Source of the DNA: Umbribacter vaginalis
Lineage (GTDB): Bacteria > Actinomycetota > Coriobacteriia > Coriobacteriales > Eggerthellaceae
Reading direction: 5' to 3'
DNA: 36,222 bases
NCBI GenBank assembly: GCA_001552935.1
Contig: KQ959676.1
Location: 1 to 36,222 of the forward strand
This document shows positions 1-8,783 of the stretch, in pieces (the first letter of the stretch is position 1; each line of letters opens with the position of its first letter). A program made the translations under genes and the position numbers. The notes beneath the pieces were generated by a model. The model saw only the letters and a program-made list of their open reading frames with translations, did not search any database and had not been told where the DNA came from.

Positions 1-56
1 GAGTTGTGTCTTTATGACTTACAACTCACCTTTGGTGAGCTTCAATAAAAAAATTA

Positions 57-85
57 TTGCATAACAGCTTCAAGCATGATAAAAT
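57..85 (+). promoter_or_regulatory. rpmB promoter
   Basis: A -35 box TTGCAT (57-62) is followed after 17 bp by a -10 box TAAAAT (80-85), with an extended -10 TG immediately upstream (77-78). Transcription would start near position 92, giving a leader of about 60 nt before rpmB. Spacing is ideal for a housekeeping sigma factor. Confidence 0.55.
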
Positions 86-152
86 GCACAGGTTGTTTGT
101 AAATTTACAAGGTTCATTTCTTGCAGAGCGCGAAAGCATGGAGTTGATTACG

Positions 153-344
153 ATGTCAAAAATTTGTGAAGTTTGCGGTAAACACCCAGTTGCTGGACGT
201 AATGTTAGCCACTCACATCGTGTTACTGGCCGTACTTTTCGTCCTAATATCCAGCAAGTAACTATTAAAGATGCACAAGGTGACGTACGCAAAGCTAACA
301 TTTGCACAAGCTGCATGAAAGCAGGAAAGGTTGTGCGTGCATAA
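153..344 (+). CDS. rpmB: 50S ribosomal protein L28
   Basis: Ribosomal protein L28, a small component of the large ribosomal subunit. The 63-residue product starts MSKICEVCGK and has the conserved N-terminal GRNVSHSHR-type segment. Two CxxC pairs (CEVC near the N terminus, CTSC near the C terminus) identify the zinc-binding (C+) paralogue type. The ATG at 153 was chosen over an in-frame ATG at 57 because homologues begin at this methionine and a GGAG lies 9 nt upstream; the longer frame would add 32 residues unlike L28. The gene stands alone between its own promoter and a strong terminator and converges with the zinc-ribbon gene on the other strand. Confidence 0.96.
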   Translation: MSKICEVCGKHPVAGRNVSHSHRVTGRTFRPNIQQVTIKDAQGDVRKANICTSCMKAGKVVRA

Positions 345-385
345 GCACCTCACGGTATTACTCACCGCTATCAGGTAACGCATAA

Positions 386-413
386 ACACGAAGCTTCGGC
401 TTCGTGTTTTTTT
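386..413 (+). terminator. rpmB rho-independent terminator
   Basis: A perfect 9-bp stem (386-394 with 399-407) closes a TTCG tetraloop and runs into a series of T residues to 413. It lies about 40 bp after the rpmB stop and points in the rpmB direction. Confidence 0.85.
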
Positions 414-521
414 ATGGAGCGATGCATGTGCTGAGCGCTCGATGGAGGTACCACTGCGCGCGCATGCATACCACAAACAAAAATTACCTGCTGAAAGATG
501 CAGCTTATGATAATGAGTTCT

Positions 522-1241
522 TTACTCTACCAGCAACAAACGCCCACACACAGGACAGCTACTAAGCGGAGCTTCACTGCGAAGCGCAATAGTGCGATCG
601 TGATCGAATTGAGCACGACATACGCTACAAGCATTATTTTGGAAGCGCGATAATGCAACACCTTTATTTTTACGTGCAGCTTCTTCATAACAACGCACAA
701 GCTCACCAGGAAGTGCAGCTAAAAGTTCATCGCGCTTATCATTTAATGTATCAACTAAAACAGCATACTCATCACGCGCTTTGGTATGAAGCGCTGATAA
801 TTGCTGCTCTTTTGTATGAATATCGCTTAACGCCGATTGAATTTTGCGAGCAAGTTCATCGGCACGCTCCAATTCAAGAAGCGCTTGCTCTTCTTCCTGA
901 TGAAGCTCTTTAATGCTTTGCTCAAGACGTTTCAGTTCTTCACTGCGAGCTGACACAATATGATAGTTGTTCGTATTCTCGTTAATCTCACTTTGAGCAG
1001 AATTTTGTTGCTCGGTAAGCGTTTTAATGCGCTCAGAGATGTCGCTTAAATGAGCTTCTATACCACGAGACGCTTGACGAAGCGTTGATTGCTTACTGAC
1101 CAACAATGCAGCTTGCGCGCCTAACTTCGTGATATCTTCTTTTTCAGTATGGCCATCAAAGGCGCTGCGTGCAGCTCTGCGCTTATTGTCAAGGTCTTGT
1201 AAGTTCAGAAGTACTCTACATTGTTCAGGACTTGCATACAT
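522..1241 (-). CDS. Zinc-ribbon coiled-coil protein (DUF164/COG1579 family)
   Basis: A 239-residue protein whose centre (about residues 35-180) is rich in Glu, Lys, Gln and Leu heptads, typical of a long antiparallel coiled coil. The C terminus carries a zinc ribbon with two CxxC pairs, CSVC and CPVC, separated by about 20 residues. This layout matches the COG1579 (zf-RING_7) family, common in actinobacteria and often described as putative nucleic-acid-binding; its precise job is not established. The ATG at 1241 is preceded by GAAAGGA at good spacing. It is a single gene on the minus strand, convergent with rpmB, and no clear terminator of its own is visible in 414-521. Confidence 0.85.
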   Translation of the reverse strand: MYASPEQCRVLLNLQDLDNKRRAARSAFDGHTEKEDITKLGAQAALLVSKQSTLRQASRGIEAHLSDISERIKTLTEQQNSAQSEINENTNNYHIVSARSEELKRLEQSIKELHQEEEQALLELERADELARKIQSALSDIHTKEQQLSALHTKARDEYAVLVDTLNDKRDELLAALPGELVRCYEEAARKNKGVALSRFQNNACSVCRAQFDHDRTIALRSEAPLSSCPVCGRLLLVE

Positions 1242-1407
1242 AACATATCCTTTCTCGTAAACGCAGGCGTGCTGTGCGAAAAACAGGTAGCAAGCATACC
1301 GAGGGCAAAATTTTCATACCTACTATACTGCGCGTAAACACAAGTGCTCTCAAAGCGCCCGCACAACTACCGCACAAGCTCAGCAGTATATCAGCGCACA
1401 TCAAGCT

Positions 1408-2613
1408 CTAGGAAATACACTCTTTAAGCGCTTGTACGAAACGCTCAACATCCGATTGCGATGTATAGCGTCCAAAGGAAATACGCAGCGAGCCTAACGC
1501 TTCATCTCCTGACACTCCCATAGCAACCAATACATGACTGGGTTCAAGCGAATGCGATGCACAAGCCGATCCGCCCGACACACCAAAGCCTTTCATATCA
1601 AGACGCAATACGAGTGTTTCACTTTCAAAGCCTTTCACCAGCACATGCACAATATTAGGAAGGTAACTGCGCGAACGTGGCTCAACGTGGGTAGTTGGGC
1701 GTACACCCGATAACCGTGAGAGCTGTTCGTACAAGAAATCACGCATATGCAGCTGGCGTTCAAGTTCCCCTTCTTCATCAGCAGCAACAGCTTTTTCAGC
1801 TGCAGCAACAAAGCCTGCTATCCCCAGCAAGTTTTGTGTACCGCTGCGTCGAGCTCCTTCCTGGCCGCCGCCCAGCAAATACGCGTTATACGGAATGCGA
1901 GAGCGTACGTACAGCGCACCAACGCCCTTGGGGCCACATACTTTATGCGCAGCAAAACTAGCAGCATCAACGGCGCTTTCCGTAAAATTAAAAGGAATTT
2001 TGCCAAATGCTTGAACAGCATCAGTGTGAAAATACGCTTTATATTGATGCGTAATGTCTGCCAACTGTTCGATAGGCTGCAGCGAACCAATTTCGCTATT
2101 AGCACTTTGAATAGAAACCAGCACAGCGCTTTCGTCTATCACATTTTGCAAACTATCAGGCGTAATGAAGCCCTGTGCGTTGGGGTTGAGCGTAATAACA
2201 TTATAATTGTGCGCTTTAAGGTATTTTGCCGCTTCTAATACCGCTTCATGTTCAATGGATGACGTGATGACAGTAGGCGTACCCTTAAAGCCTGCACGCT
2301 GTTTTTCGGCATACGCAGCACTCGCAATACCAATAAGCGCCGTGTTATCGGCCTCGGTTGCACCACCAGTAAAGATAATCTCTGACGGACGCGACGCATG
2401 CACCAAGCTTGCAAAGCGCTTGCGCAAACTTTCAAGCTGCTCAAACGCTAAACGACCCGGACTATGTAACGAGTTGGGATTCGCTTGACCTGTGCGCAGC
2501 GCTTCTTTTCCGCATACCAAATAGGGCTCCATTGCAGCGCGTGCTTCATCGCACAAAGGAGAGGTGGCTGCCCAATCGAGATAAACATAATCTTGTGAAA
2601 CTGCTGTTGCCAT
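1408..2613 (-). CDS. Cysteine desulfurase (NifS/IscS family)
   Basis: A PLP-dependent enzyme that removes sulfur from L-cysteine as an enzyme-bound persulfide for iron-sulfur cluster assembly and tRNA thiolation. The 401-residue product has the expected aminotransferase class V landmarks: YLDWAATSP at the N terminus, EHEAV with the PLP-stacking His near 122, HTDAVQ near 196-201, the PLP lysine K224 in AAHKVCGPKG, and the persulfide cysteine C351 in SACASHS. The ATG at 2613 follows AAAGGA at good spacing; the frame stays open for 55 further codons upstream, but that stretch is unlike the family. No iscU- or mnmA-like partner lies beside it here. A perfect palindrome sits just upstream. Whether it is the IscS, NifS or SufS functional type cannot be decided from the sequence alone. 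Confidence 0.93.
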   Translation of the reverse strand: MATAVSQDYVYLDWAATSPLCDEARAAMEPYLVCGKEALRTGQANPNSLHSPGRLAFEQLESLRKRFASLVHASRPSEIIFTGGATEADNTALIGIASAAYAEKQRAGFKGTPTVITSSIEHEAVLEAAKYLKAHNYNVITLNPNAQGFITPDSLQNVIDESAVLVSIQSANSEIGSLQPIEQLADITHQYKAYFHTDAVQAFGKIPFNFTESAVDAASFAAHKVCGPKGVGALYVRSRIPYNAYLLGGGQEGARRSGTQNLLGIAGFVAAAEKAVAADEEGELERQLHMRDFLYEQLSRLSGVRPTTHVEPRSRSYLPNIVHVLVKGFESETLVLRLDMKGFGVSGGSACASHSLEPSHVLVAMGVSGDEALGSLRISFGRYTSQSDVERFVQALKECIS

Positions 2614-2635
2614 AGTAATCCTTTTGTCTTTGTAT

Positions 2636-2648
2636 AACACATTGTGTT
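2636..2648. promoter_or_regulatory. Palindrome upstream of the cysteine desulfurase gene
   Basis: A perfect inverted repeat AACACA-T-TGTGTT begins 23 bp upstream of the cysteine desulfurase start codon. A TATACA that could act as a -10 box abuts it (2631-2636, minus strand). This is a plausible operator for a dimeric repressor, but no regulator is identified. Confidence 0.3.
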
Positions 2649-2849
2649 GTCGCATGCTGCATACAATAATAGTATCGCGCACTGAGATGAAGCGCATCGA
2701 AACGTAGCGTGTTGTTTCGCGCGTGAAGCACGCACAGAGCGCAGTGATGTTTTTACGCAGAGTTAGCACCGTGTACATATAAACAACACCGTGTACGTGT
2801 AAGCACCGCCAGATGCAAGTACGCGTCTTATCTCAGGGAGAAAACCATA

Positions 2850-3584
2850 CTAGTACCATGCACCACCTGCGGGTGCACCATAAACTGCTGCACCGCGGCG
2901 CTCGATTTCCTGTAACTCTGCACCCATATCATCGGCGCCAAATACCGCACTTCCGCATACAACGCGATTTGCCCCTGCACGCGCGACACGTGCAACCGTA
3001 TCGCGATTAATACCACCATCAACTTCGATACATAAGTGAGAAACACCATGCTCGTTTCCCATTGCACGAATCTCTGACACACGCTGCTCTGAGCCTTCTA
3101 TGTACCCCTGTCCTGAAAAGCCTGGCTCAACACTCATTACTAACACCTGGTCGAGCTGCGCAATATAGGGTTTTAAGACATCAAGAGGGGTATGAGGTTT
3201 AATCGACACGCCCGCCGCAGCGCCGTTTTCATGAATAAGCTCAATTGCAGAAATCGTGTCGCTCGCATTAAGCGTTTCAGCGTGAATCGTAACAATATCA
3301 CTGCCAGCGCGCAAGAACCACGGCAGCTGAACAAGCGGATTGTCAATCATCAAATGCACATCAAGCGGAATGCGCGCAAAAGGTTTCAGCTGCTTGATAA
3401 GCGGAATACCCATCGTTAAGTTAGGAACAAAGTGACCATCCATAACATCAACATGAATAACGCGCGCGCCTGCATCTTCTATCTTCACAATATCGTCTGC
3501 CATGTGCAGAAAATCGGCTGACAATATTGACGGCGCAACACCAAAATGCGCGCAATCTGCTTTAAGCGTTTCGATAGCGTTCAT
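2850..3584 (-). CDS. rpe: Ribulose-phosphate 3-epimerase
   Basis: Interconverts D-ribulose 5-phosphate and D-xylulose 5-phosphate in the non-oxidative pentose phosphate pathway. The 244-residue TIM-barrel product shows the family signatures: APSILSADF near the N terminus, the metal and catalytic segment HVDVMDGHFVPN at about 44-55, SVEPGFSGQGY in the middle, and EVDGGI carrying the second catalytic Asp. The ATG at 3584 is preceded by GAGAGG; an upstream in-frame start at 3626 lacks a ribosome site and family similarity. The C-terminal tail (RRGAAVYGAPAGGAWY) is about 15 residues longer than usual. It is divergent from the alkyltransferase-like gene, so the two may share a promoter region. Confidence 0.95.
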   Translation of the reverse strand: MNAIETLKADCAHFGVAPSILSADFLHMADDIVKIEDAGARVIHVDVMDGHFVPNLTMGIPLIKQLKPFARIPLDVHLMIDNPLVQLPWFLRAGSDIVTIHAETLNASDTISAIELIHENGAAAGVSIKPHTPLDVLKPYIAQLDQVLVMSVEPGFSGQGYIEGSEQRVSEIRAMGNEHGVSHLCIEVDGGINRDTVARVARAGANRVVCGSAVFGADDMGAELQEIERRGAAVYGAPAGGAWY

Positions 3585-3754
3585 GATAACCTCTCGCGTA
3601 GTTTTCACGCTTGTATTGTACCTCACTTGCTCAAAAGAGCGGTGCTCGTGCTAGAATTTAGTTTACCGTATGTTTTTGTAACACGTGCACACAGGTAATA
3701 TACAGGCACAGCACTGCCTGGCTATCGTAGTTATAGAGGGAAGGAGAATTGTTC

Positions 3755-4303
3755 ATGCTACTTCCCTACACGCGAAGTTTTTTTACGTATCGAACGCTGT
3801 ATGGCCGCATCACACTGTGCGATGGTGTAAACGGCATTACTGAAGTACATTTTGGAAACGTTAACGGTGCACAAAGCGGCAACACGAATATGAGTGGCAC
3901 AGGCGTTGGAGTGTATGCTGGTGCAGCACCAAACTTCCAACCAAGTGAGCGCACCAACAAAGCAGCAAACGAAATTCAAGCCTATTTATCGGGTAAATGC
4001 ACAACGTTCTCCACACCCTTAGAGCTGCATGGGTCAAACTTTGATCTCCTTATTTGGAAAGCAGTACAAGATATTTCTTACGGAACAACAATGCGCATAC
4101 GCGATTTACGCGCCTCACTGAAGGCAAACAACATTTCTACAAGCGCAACACATATAGGGCGCGCTCTTAACAATTGTCCGTGTCCTTTGTTCATTCCTAT
4201 TCATCGCGTAGAATGTGAAGCAGGAACGCCTTTAGGCAACGCACATACCATAAACATTTATCGTGGTTTGATACAGCTTGAAAAACGATTTGCACAAAAA
4301 TGA
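3755..4303 (+). CDS. MGMT-fold alkyltransferase-like protein without the catalytic cysteine
   Basis: The 182-residue product has the C-terminal DNA-binding fold of O6-alkylguanine-DNA alkyltransferases: FDLLIWKAVQDISYGTTM, then HIGRALNNCPCPLFIPIHRVE and a GTPLGNA-like tail. The acceptor cysteine of the canonical PCHRV motif is isoleucine (PIHRV). The Arg finger expected in the ARAVG segment is Thr (ATHIG), and the conserved Tyr of the SYxxLA helix is also absent (MRIRDL). It therefore cannot transfer alkyl groups by the known mechanism. Alkyltransferase-like (ATL) proteins, which usually carry Trp at this site, bind alkylated bases and recruit nucleotide-excision repair, but they normally keep the Arg finger, so its job is uncertain. 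The ATG at 3755 lies 8 nt after AAGGAG; a TTG at 3749 is too close to that site. An N-terminal domain of about 80 residues is retained, unlike most short ATL proteins. Confidence 0.8.
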   Translation: MLLPYTRSFFTYRTLYGRITLCDGVNGITEVHFGNVNGAQSGNTNMSGTGVGVYAGAAPNFQPSERTNKAANEIQAYLSGKCTTFSTPLELHGSNFDLLIWKAVQDISYGTTMRIRDLRASLKANNISTSATHIGRALNNCPCPLFIPIHRVECEAGTPLGNAHTINIYRGLIQLEKRFAQK

Positions 4304-4420
4304 TACGGTGCGAATGCGCACGTGGAGCAACATGAAAAACACTTACATCGGGCACGTGCATACGGGCAGTAATGCCTGTTCACTCTGGATAATACCATGC
4401 AAAAGCGCTTTGCATATACG

Positions 4421-5434
4421 TTAACGCATGCTCGGCTTATCGATAAACTCTTCTTTGAGGGGGCGCTGCAACAATTCAGCAGCAACGTCAAGAGGTTTCG
4501 CACCTTCCCACACTAATTCTTGCACTTTTTGCGCGATAGGAAGATCAAGCTGATAGCGCTCGCAAAGCAACTTGACGTTTTTGCATGCAAGTGCACCCTC
4601 AACAACCATATGCGTTTTTTCGCGAAACTCGTCAAGCGACATGCCTGCTGCCAGCGCTTCGCCAAAACGACGGTTGCGTGAGTGTTGCGACATACACGTT
4701 GCAATGAGGTCGCCCGTACCGGCAAGGCCTGTGCACGTGCGCGGATCGCCCTGCGCGTAATACACAAAACGACTCATTTCCGCAAGTCCGCGCGTCATCA
4801 ACAGAGCTGCCGTGTTATCGCCACACCCCACACCATAGGAAATGCCAACAGCAATGGCAATGATGTTTTTGTATGCACCGCACACTTCAACACCTTTGAC
4901 ATCACGCGACGTGTATACGCGAAAGCTCGGCGAGCTAAGCGCATGCTGCACAAATTGCGCGCAGGCGGCATCGTAGGAAGCAACCACGGTTGCGCACGGA
5001 ATGTCGCGTACAATTTCTTCAGCGTGATTTGGCCCTGACAACACGGCAAGACGCGAATGACGCACAAGCGCTTCTGAAAAGACTTCATCAGGTGTTTTTC
5101 CTGTTTCATAATCGATGCCTTTAAAACACAACACCACATGCATCGACGGCGTTATACACGCGGCTAATTGCTGGGATATACTTCTCATAACCTGAGATGG
5201 TGTTACTACTAATACTAACTGAGCATCACATACAACTTCGTCAAGATTGCAAGACGCCTGAATGGAGCTTGGCAGCGCAACATCGGGAAGATAGCTTGCG
5301 TTGGTGTGCTGGAGCTGAATTTCACGCGCAATTTCACTGCGGCGCGCCCACATGTGCACCTGATGCCCCTGACGTGCCAGAACAGAAGCAAGCGCACTGC
5401 CCCACGAACCCGAGCCAATAACAGCACATTTCAT
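4421..5434 (-). CDS. gpsA: Glycerol-3-phosphate dehydrogenase [NAD(P)+]
   Basis: Reduces dihydroxyacetone phosphate to sn-glycerol 3-phosphate, the backbone for phospholipid synthesis. The 337-residue product begins with the Rossmann motif AVIGSGSWGSALA, followed by the conserved FKGID lysine (K105), SGPNHAEEI, and the catalytic lysine K189 in GAYKNIIAIA; a TRGLAEM-type motif follows. Length is normal for the family. An AGGAG precedes the ATG. It lies 15 bp downstream of plsY, whose enzyme uses its product, so the two are almost certainly cotranscribed. The end converges with the alkyltransferase-like gene; the 117-bp space between them holds a 19-nt palindrome (4397-4415) but no T-run. Confidence 0.96.
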   Translation of the reverse strand: MKCAVIGSGSWGSALASVLARQGHQVHMWARRSEIAREIQLQHTNASYLPDVALPSSIQASCNLDEVVCDAQLVLVVTPSQVMRSISQQLAACITPSMHVVLCFKGIDYETGKTPDEVFSEALVRHSRLAVLSGPNHAEEIVRDIPCATVVASYDAACAQFVQHALSSPSFRVYTSRDVKGVEVCGAYKNIIAIAVGISYGVGCGDNTAALLMTRGLAEMSRFVYYAQGDPRTCTGLAGTGDLIATCMSQHSRNRRFGEALAAGMSLDEFREKTHMVVEGALACKNVKLLCERYQLDLPIAQKVQELVWEGAKPLDVAAELLQRPLKEEFIDKPSMR

Positions 5435-5449
5435 AATAAACTCCTAGTT

Positions 5450-6106
5450 TTAGCGCTGTTTAGAGCGCACGGAAAATGGTTTCTCGGTACCGTTCAGCAA
5501 GCGCGCTATGTTGCCACGATGCGCCCATACAACCGCCAGCGATCCTATGCTAAAAAAGCCAATTACCCACAGGTTGCCTGGGAAAACAGCAGCAGTCATA
5601 AAGGGGCACGACAGTGCAGCAGCGCACGATCCAAGCGACACATAGCGGCTCACAACTGCCAAAATCAAAAAGAGCATGAATTCAAGAATCCACGGCAGAG
5701 GACCCAAAATAGGCAATAAGCAGCCAAAGGCAACAGCGATGCCTTTCCCGCCTTTGAAAGACAACCACGGGCTAAAAATATGACCGAGCGTGCAGCATGC
5801 AAACGCCAATGCTTGCAGTGCAAGTTCGCTGGTTGTGTTCATAAAAGGTTCCATCGGCGCAAGATGCATAAGCGCTAAAACAGCACACGGCACAAACGCG
5901 CTTGCAAAGCCTTTTGCAAAATCGAGCAAGAATACCGCTACGCCACCGCGTTTTCCCAGCGTACGCAGAGCATTTGTGGTTCCAATATTGCCACTTCCTG
6001 AACGGCGAATATCAGTATGGTAAAACATGCGCGAAATAATCACGCCCCATGGAATACTTCCTAGGAAAAAAGAAATAACTCCGCAGATAATTGCACTTAT
6101 TAGCAC
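5450..6106 (-). CDS. plsY: Acyl-phosphate:glycerol-3-phosphate acyltransferase
   Basis: Integral membrane enzyme that acylates glycerol 3-phosphate from acyl-phosphate, the first step of phosphatidate synthesis in most Gram-positives. The 218-residue product has about five hydrophobic segments and the PlsY signatures SGNIGTTNALRTLG at about 37-50, a glycine-rich FKGGKGIAVAFG segment, and a C-terminal WAHRGNIARLLNGTE motif. It starts at GTG (6106), which follows AAAGGAG by 5 nt. It is tightly linked to gpsA, which makes its substrate. The 207-bp spacer upstream contains no in-frame ATG, GTG or TTG before this GTG, although the frame itself stays open for about 40 codons. Confidence 0.95.
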   Translation of the reverse strand: MLISAIICGVISFFLGSIPWGVIISRMFYHTDIRRSGSGNIGTTNALRTLGKRGGVAVFLLDFAKGFASAFVPCAVLALMHLAPMEPFMNTTSELALQALAFACCTLGHIFSPWLSFKGGKGIAVAFGCLLPILGPLPWILEFMLFLILAVVSRYVSLGSCAAALSCPFMTAAVFPGNLWVIGFFSIGSLAVVWAHRGNIARLLNGTEKPFSVRSKQR

Positions 6107-6313
6107 GCGCGCTCCTTTTACGTTTACTTTTACACTTGCATTGAAGTTTTCGTGAGCATAAGGCGTAACATCAAATTTAAGTTCTTCGTTAACGTCACGA
6201 GCACATACTCGATTAATTGATACTGTTGTTTCACGTCCGTTTTACCGTCCATAATCACGTTAGTTCTTGCGTTCACTTTCACTTCAAAGCTTTATCGCAC
6301 TCAAAAACTACTA

Positions 6314-7633
6314 CTAATCTTTCTTCTTAAACTTAAAACGCACCGGTGTTCCTTCCAAATCAAACTGCTCACGCATTCGATTTTCAAGGTAGCGCTCATA
6401 GTTGTCGTCAACCAAATCGGGGCGGTTTGCAAACAGCGTAAACACAGGAGGACACGTGCCCGTTTGAGTAATATATTTCAAGCGCAGTATGCTTTTACCA
6501 GAACTTATAGTGTGACCAAAGTGGCGTATATCCTCGAGCCATACGTTAAGCTTATTGGTAGGAATGCTGCCAGTATAATTCTGATAGGCATGATTGATAT
6601 GAGCCCAAATGTTTTGGAGATTTTTTCCCGTAAGCGCAGATAGTGCGATTACAGGCGCATAGCCAACAAACATCAAGCGATCTTTGATAAGGGTGCGCAC
6701 ATCTTCTTTCGCTTGAGCGTCACCCACAATATCCCACTTGTTAAGAACCACAATAAGAGCACAGCCTCTATCAAGCGCAAAGCGCGCAACGCGTTGATCT
6801 TGATCGGTAAGACCAAGTGTTGAGTCGATGACCAGCAGCGCAACATCAGCTCTATCGATAGCGCGCATGGCACGCACGAAACCGTAATACTCAACCGACT
6901 CATCTATCTGACTTTTTCTACGTAAACCTGCCGTGTCAACAATCGTGTACGCTGTGCCATCATGCACGATATGCGTGTCAATGGCATCACGCGTTGTGCC
7001 AGCGATGTTCGCAACAATCGAGCGCTCTTTTCCAACCAGCTTATTTGCAAGTGACGATTTTCCTGCATTTGGACGGCCAATAATCGCAATGTTGATGCCT
7101 TCTTCTTCGGGCGTGTTGGTGGTGTCACACGGCAAAGATTTCAGCTGCTTTACCACTTCATCAAGCAAATCTCCCGTTCCGTGCCCGTGAAGAGAAGAAA
7201 TGGCAAACACCTCCGGCAAGCCCAAGGAGTAAAACTCCCACAGCGCCGATTCATCGGAAGGGTTGTCAAGCTTGTTTACTACCAGGAGCACTGGCTTGTT
7301 AGCGCGCTGCAAGAGGCGCGCGACTTCTTGATCGTCTTGTTGTATGCCAACGGTACCATCGACGATAAAAATCACAAGATCAGCCTGTTCCGTAGCACAA
7401 AAAGCCTGTTCGCGTATCGAGCTTTGAAAGCTGTCGTCGCTTCCCATTTCAATGCCGCCCGTATCGACCAAACGAAAATGGAAACCGTTCCATAATGCCT
7501 GATGATACGAACGATCACGCGTTACACCACGCATTTCGTGCACGATGGCATCATTTGAGTCGGCTAATCTATTAACAAATGTTGACTTTCCAACGTTAGG
7601 ACGTCCCACAACGGCAACTAAGGGTAAACTCAT
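6314..7633 (-). CDS. der: Ribosome-biogenesis GTPase Der (EngA)
   Basis: Essential GTPase needed for maturation of the 50S ribosomal subunit. The 439-residue product contains two tandem G domains. The first has GRPNVGKS at 10-17, DTGG and NKLD; the second has GRPNAGKSS, DTAGL and NKWD. A C-terminal KH-like domain ends in a Lys-rich tail (FKFKKKD). The ATG at 7633 is preceded by GAGG and begins MSLPLVAVVG as in homologues; the longer frame to 7723 is not supported. The gene ends with three consecutive in-frame TAG codons (6308-6316), an unusually redundant stop. It lies between ispH and plsY with spacers of about 200 bp on each side. Confidence 0.97.
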   Translation of the reverse strand: MSLPLVAVVGRPNVGKSTFVNRLADSNDAIVHEMRGVTRDRSYHQALWNGFHFRLVDTGGIEMGSDDSFQSSIREQAFCATEQADLVIFIVDGTVGIQQDDQEVARLLQRANKPVLLVVNKLDNPSDESALWEFYSLGLPEVFAISSLHGHGTGDLLDEVVKQLKSLPCDTTNTPEEEGINIAIIGRPNAGKSSLANKLVGKERSIVANIAGTTRDAIDTHIVHDGTAYTIVDTAGLRRKSQIDESVEYYGFVRAMRAIDRADVALLVIDSTLGLTDQDQRVARFALDRGCALIVVLNKWDIVGDAQAKEDVRTLIKDRLMFVGYAPVIALSALTGKNLQNIWAHINHAYQNYTGSIPTNKLNVWLEDIRHFGHTISSGKSILRLKYITQTGTCPPVFTLFANRPDLVDDNYERYLENRMREQFDLEGTPVRFKFKKKD

Positions 7634-7830
7634 ATAAACCTCATAACATAATCGTAGTGCTATTATAACAAAACGCACTCCCCTGCAGCTTTGCGCATGA
7701 ATGCAACTACGAAACATGCGCACAAGCGCGCGGCACTATAAAATCACTATGAATATCAAGAACACACCCACATGAACAGACGCTAGCACAAAGAGCGTTT
7801 GCGAAAACTGCCATCACCATAAAAACGATA

Positions 7831-8673
7831 TTAAGAAAGCTGTTCAAGATAGGAAATAACAGCTTCAATTTGATCTTCGGGTGTCGATGCGCCTGCGCTT
7901 ACTCCCATTACCTGAATATCATCAAAGGTGCACGTATATAATTCGCTTACATGTTCAATATGAAAGACGTGTTTACAATACTGCCTGCATATATCAGCCA
8001 AACGCGTGGTATTCGATGAATTTCTGCCGCCAATAATCACCATGCCATCAACATGCTGAGCAAGCTCAGCGGCTGTGTCTTGACGCTGAGATGTAGCATC
8101 GCAAATAGTATTTTTAACTTCTACCGTAATATTGCGCTTTTGCAAATGCGCTACGATGGCATCTAAGGTTGCCTTCTGCTGTGTTGTTTGTACTACAATG
8201 CCAAGATGATCTGGCAAGTTATCTGGCAATTCTTCGATTGATGTAAGCGCATACACACATGAACATTTTTCGCGCGCACACGCTACTAAGCCTTCCACTT
8301 CGGGATGGCCTTTTTCACCTACGACAATAACGCAACCGAACTGTTCTGCAAGCTGAGCTGCTGCTCGCTGTGCACGCGATACATGTGGACACGTTGCATC
8401 AACAACCGTTGCACTTTTCTGGCTGACGGCACGCATAACCTGCGGTGTTACACCATGAGAGCGGATAACAACCGCATCGGCGCGCGTGATGTCATCAACG
8501 GAATCAATTTGAGAAACACCCTGTTTGGCAAGCTGAGACACCACTTGCGGATTATGAATTAACGGTCCAAGCGTAAACGTTTTCGTAGGTTCTTTAGCTT
8601 GTTTTAACGCTAAATTAAGCGCACGCTGTACGCCATAGCATGCACCAGCATAATGCGCCCGTATAACTTTCAT
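7831..8673 (-). CDS. ispH: 4-hydroxy-3-methylbut-2-enyl diphosphate reductase
   Basis: Last enzyme of the MEP pathway, making isopentenyl and dimethylallyl diphosphate with an iron-sulfur cluster. The 280-residue product has the three conserved cluster cysteines: C12 in GACYGV, C95 in DATCPHV and C191 in NTICDAT. It also has GPLIHN and the HPEVEG motif containing the active-site residues. An AAAGGAG lies just upstream of the ATG. It is downstream of the cmk-plsC fusion by 128 bp; a long hairpin at the end of that gene lies between them. Confidence 0.97.
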   Translation of the reverse strand: MKVIRAHYAGACYGVQRALNLALKQAKEPTKTFTLGPLIHNPQVVSQLAKQGVSQIDSVDDITRADAVVIRSHGVTPQVMRAVSQKSATVVDATCPHVSRAQRAAAQLAEQFGCVIVVGEKGHPEVEGLVACAREKCSCVYALTSIEELPDNLPDHLGIVVQTTQQKATLDAIVAHLQKRNITVEVKNTICDATSQRQDTAAELAQHVDGMVIIGGRNSSNTTRLADICRQYCKHVFHIEHVSELYTCTFDDIQVMGVSAGASTPEDQIEAVISYLEQLS

Positions 8674-8783
8674 GAAGCTCCTTTAACGGTATCATCATTA
8701 CAGCGCGAAGCGTAAGCGCACACAAACCTTATTCATGCACACGCTCTGCTTCAGCACATAATACTTATCTCCACAGTTCATAG

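Noticed and set aside
26-40. CTCACC-TTT-GGTGAG hairpin at the window start
   Set aside because: It has a short stem and is followed by A rather than T on the plus strand; too weak to call a terminator or operator, and its context is cut off by the window edge.
4397-4415. Palindrome between the alkyltransferase-like gene and gpsA as a bidirectional terminator
   Set aside because: A 7-bp stem exists, but neither strand shows a T-run after it.
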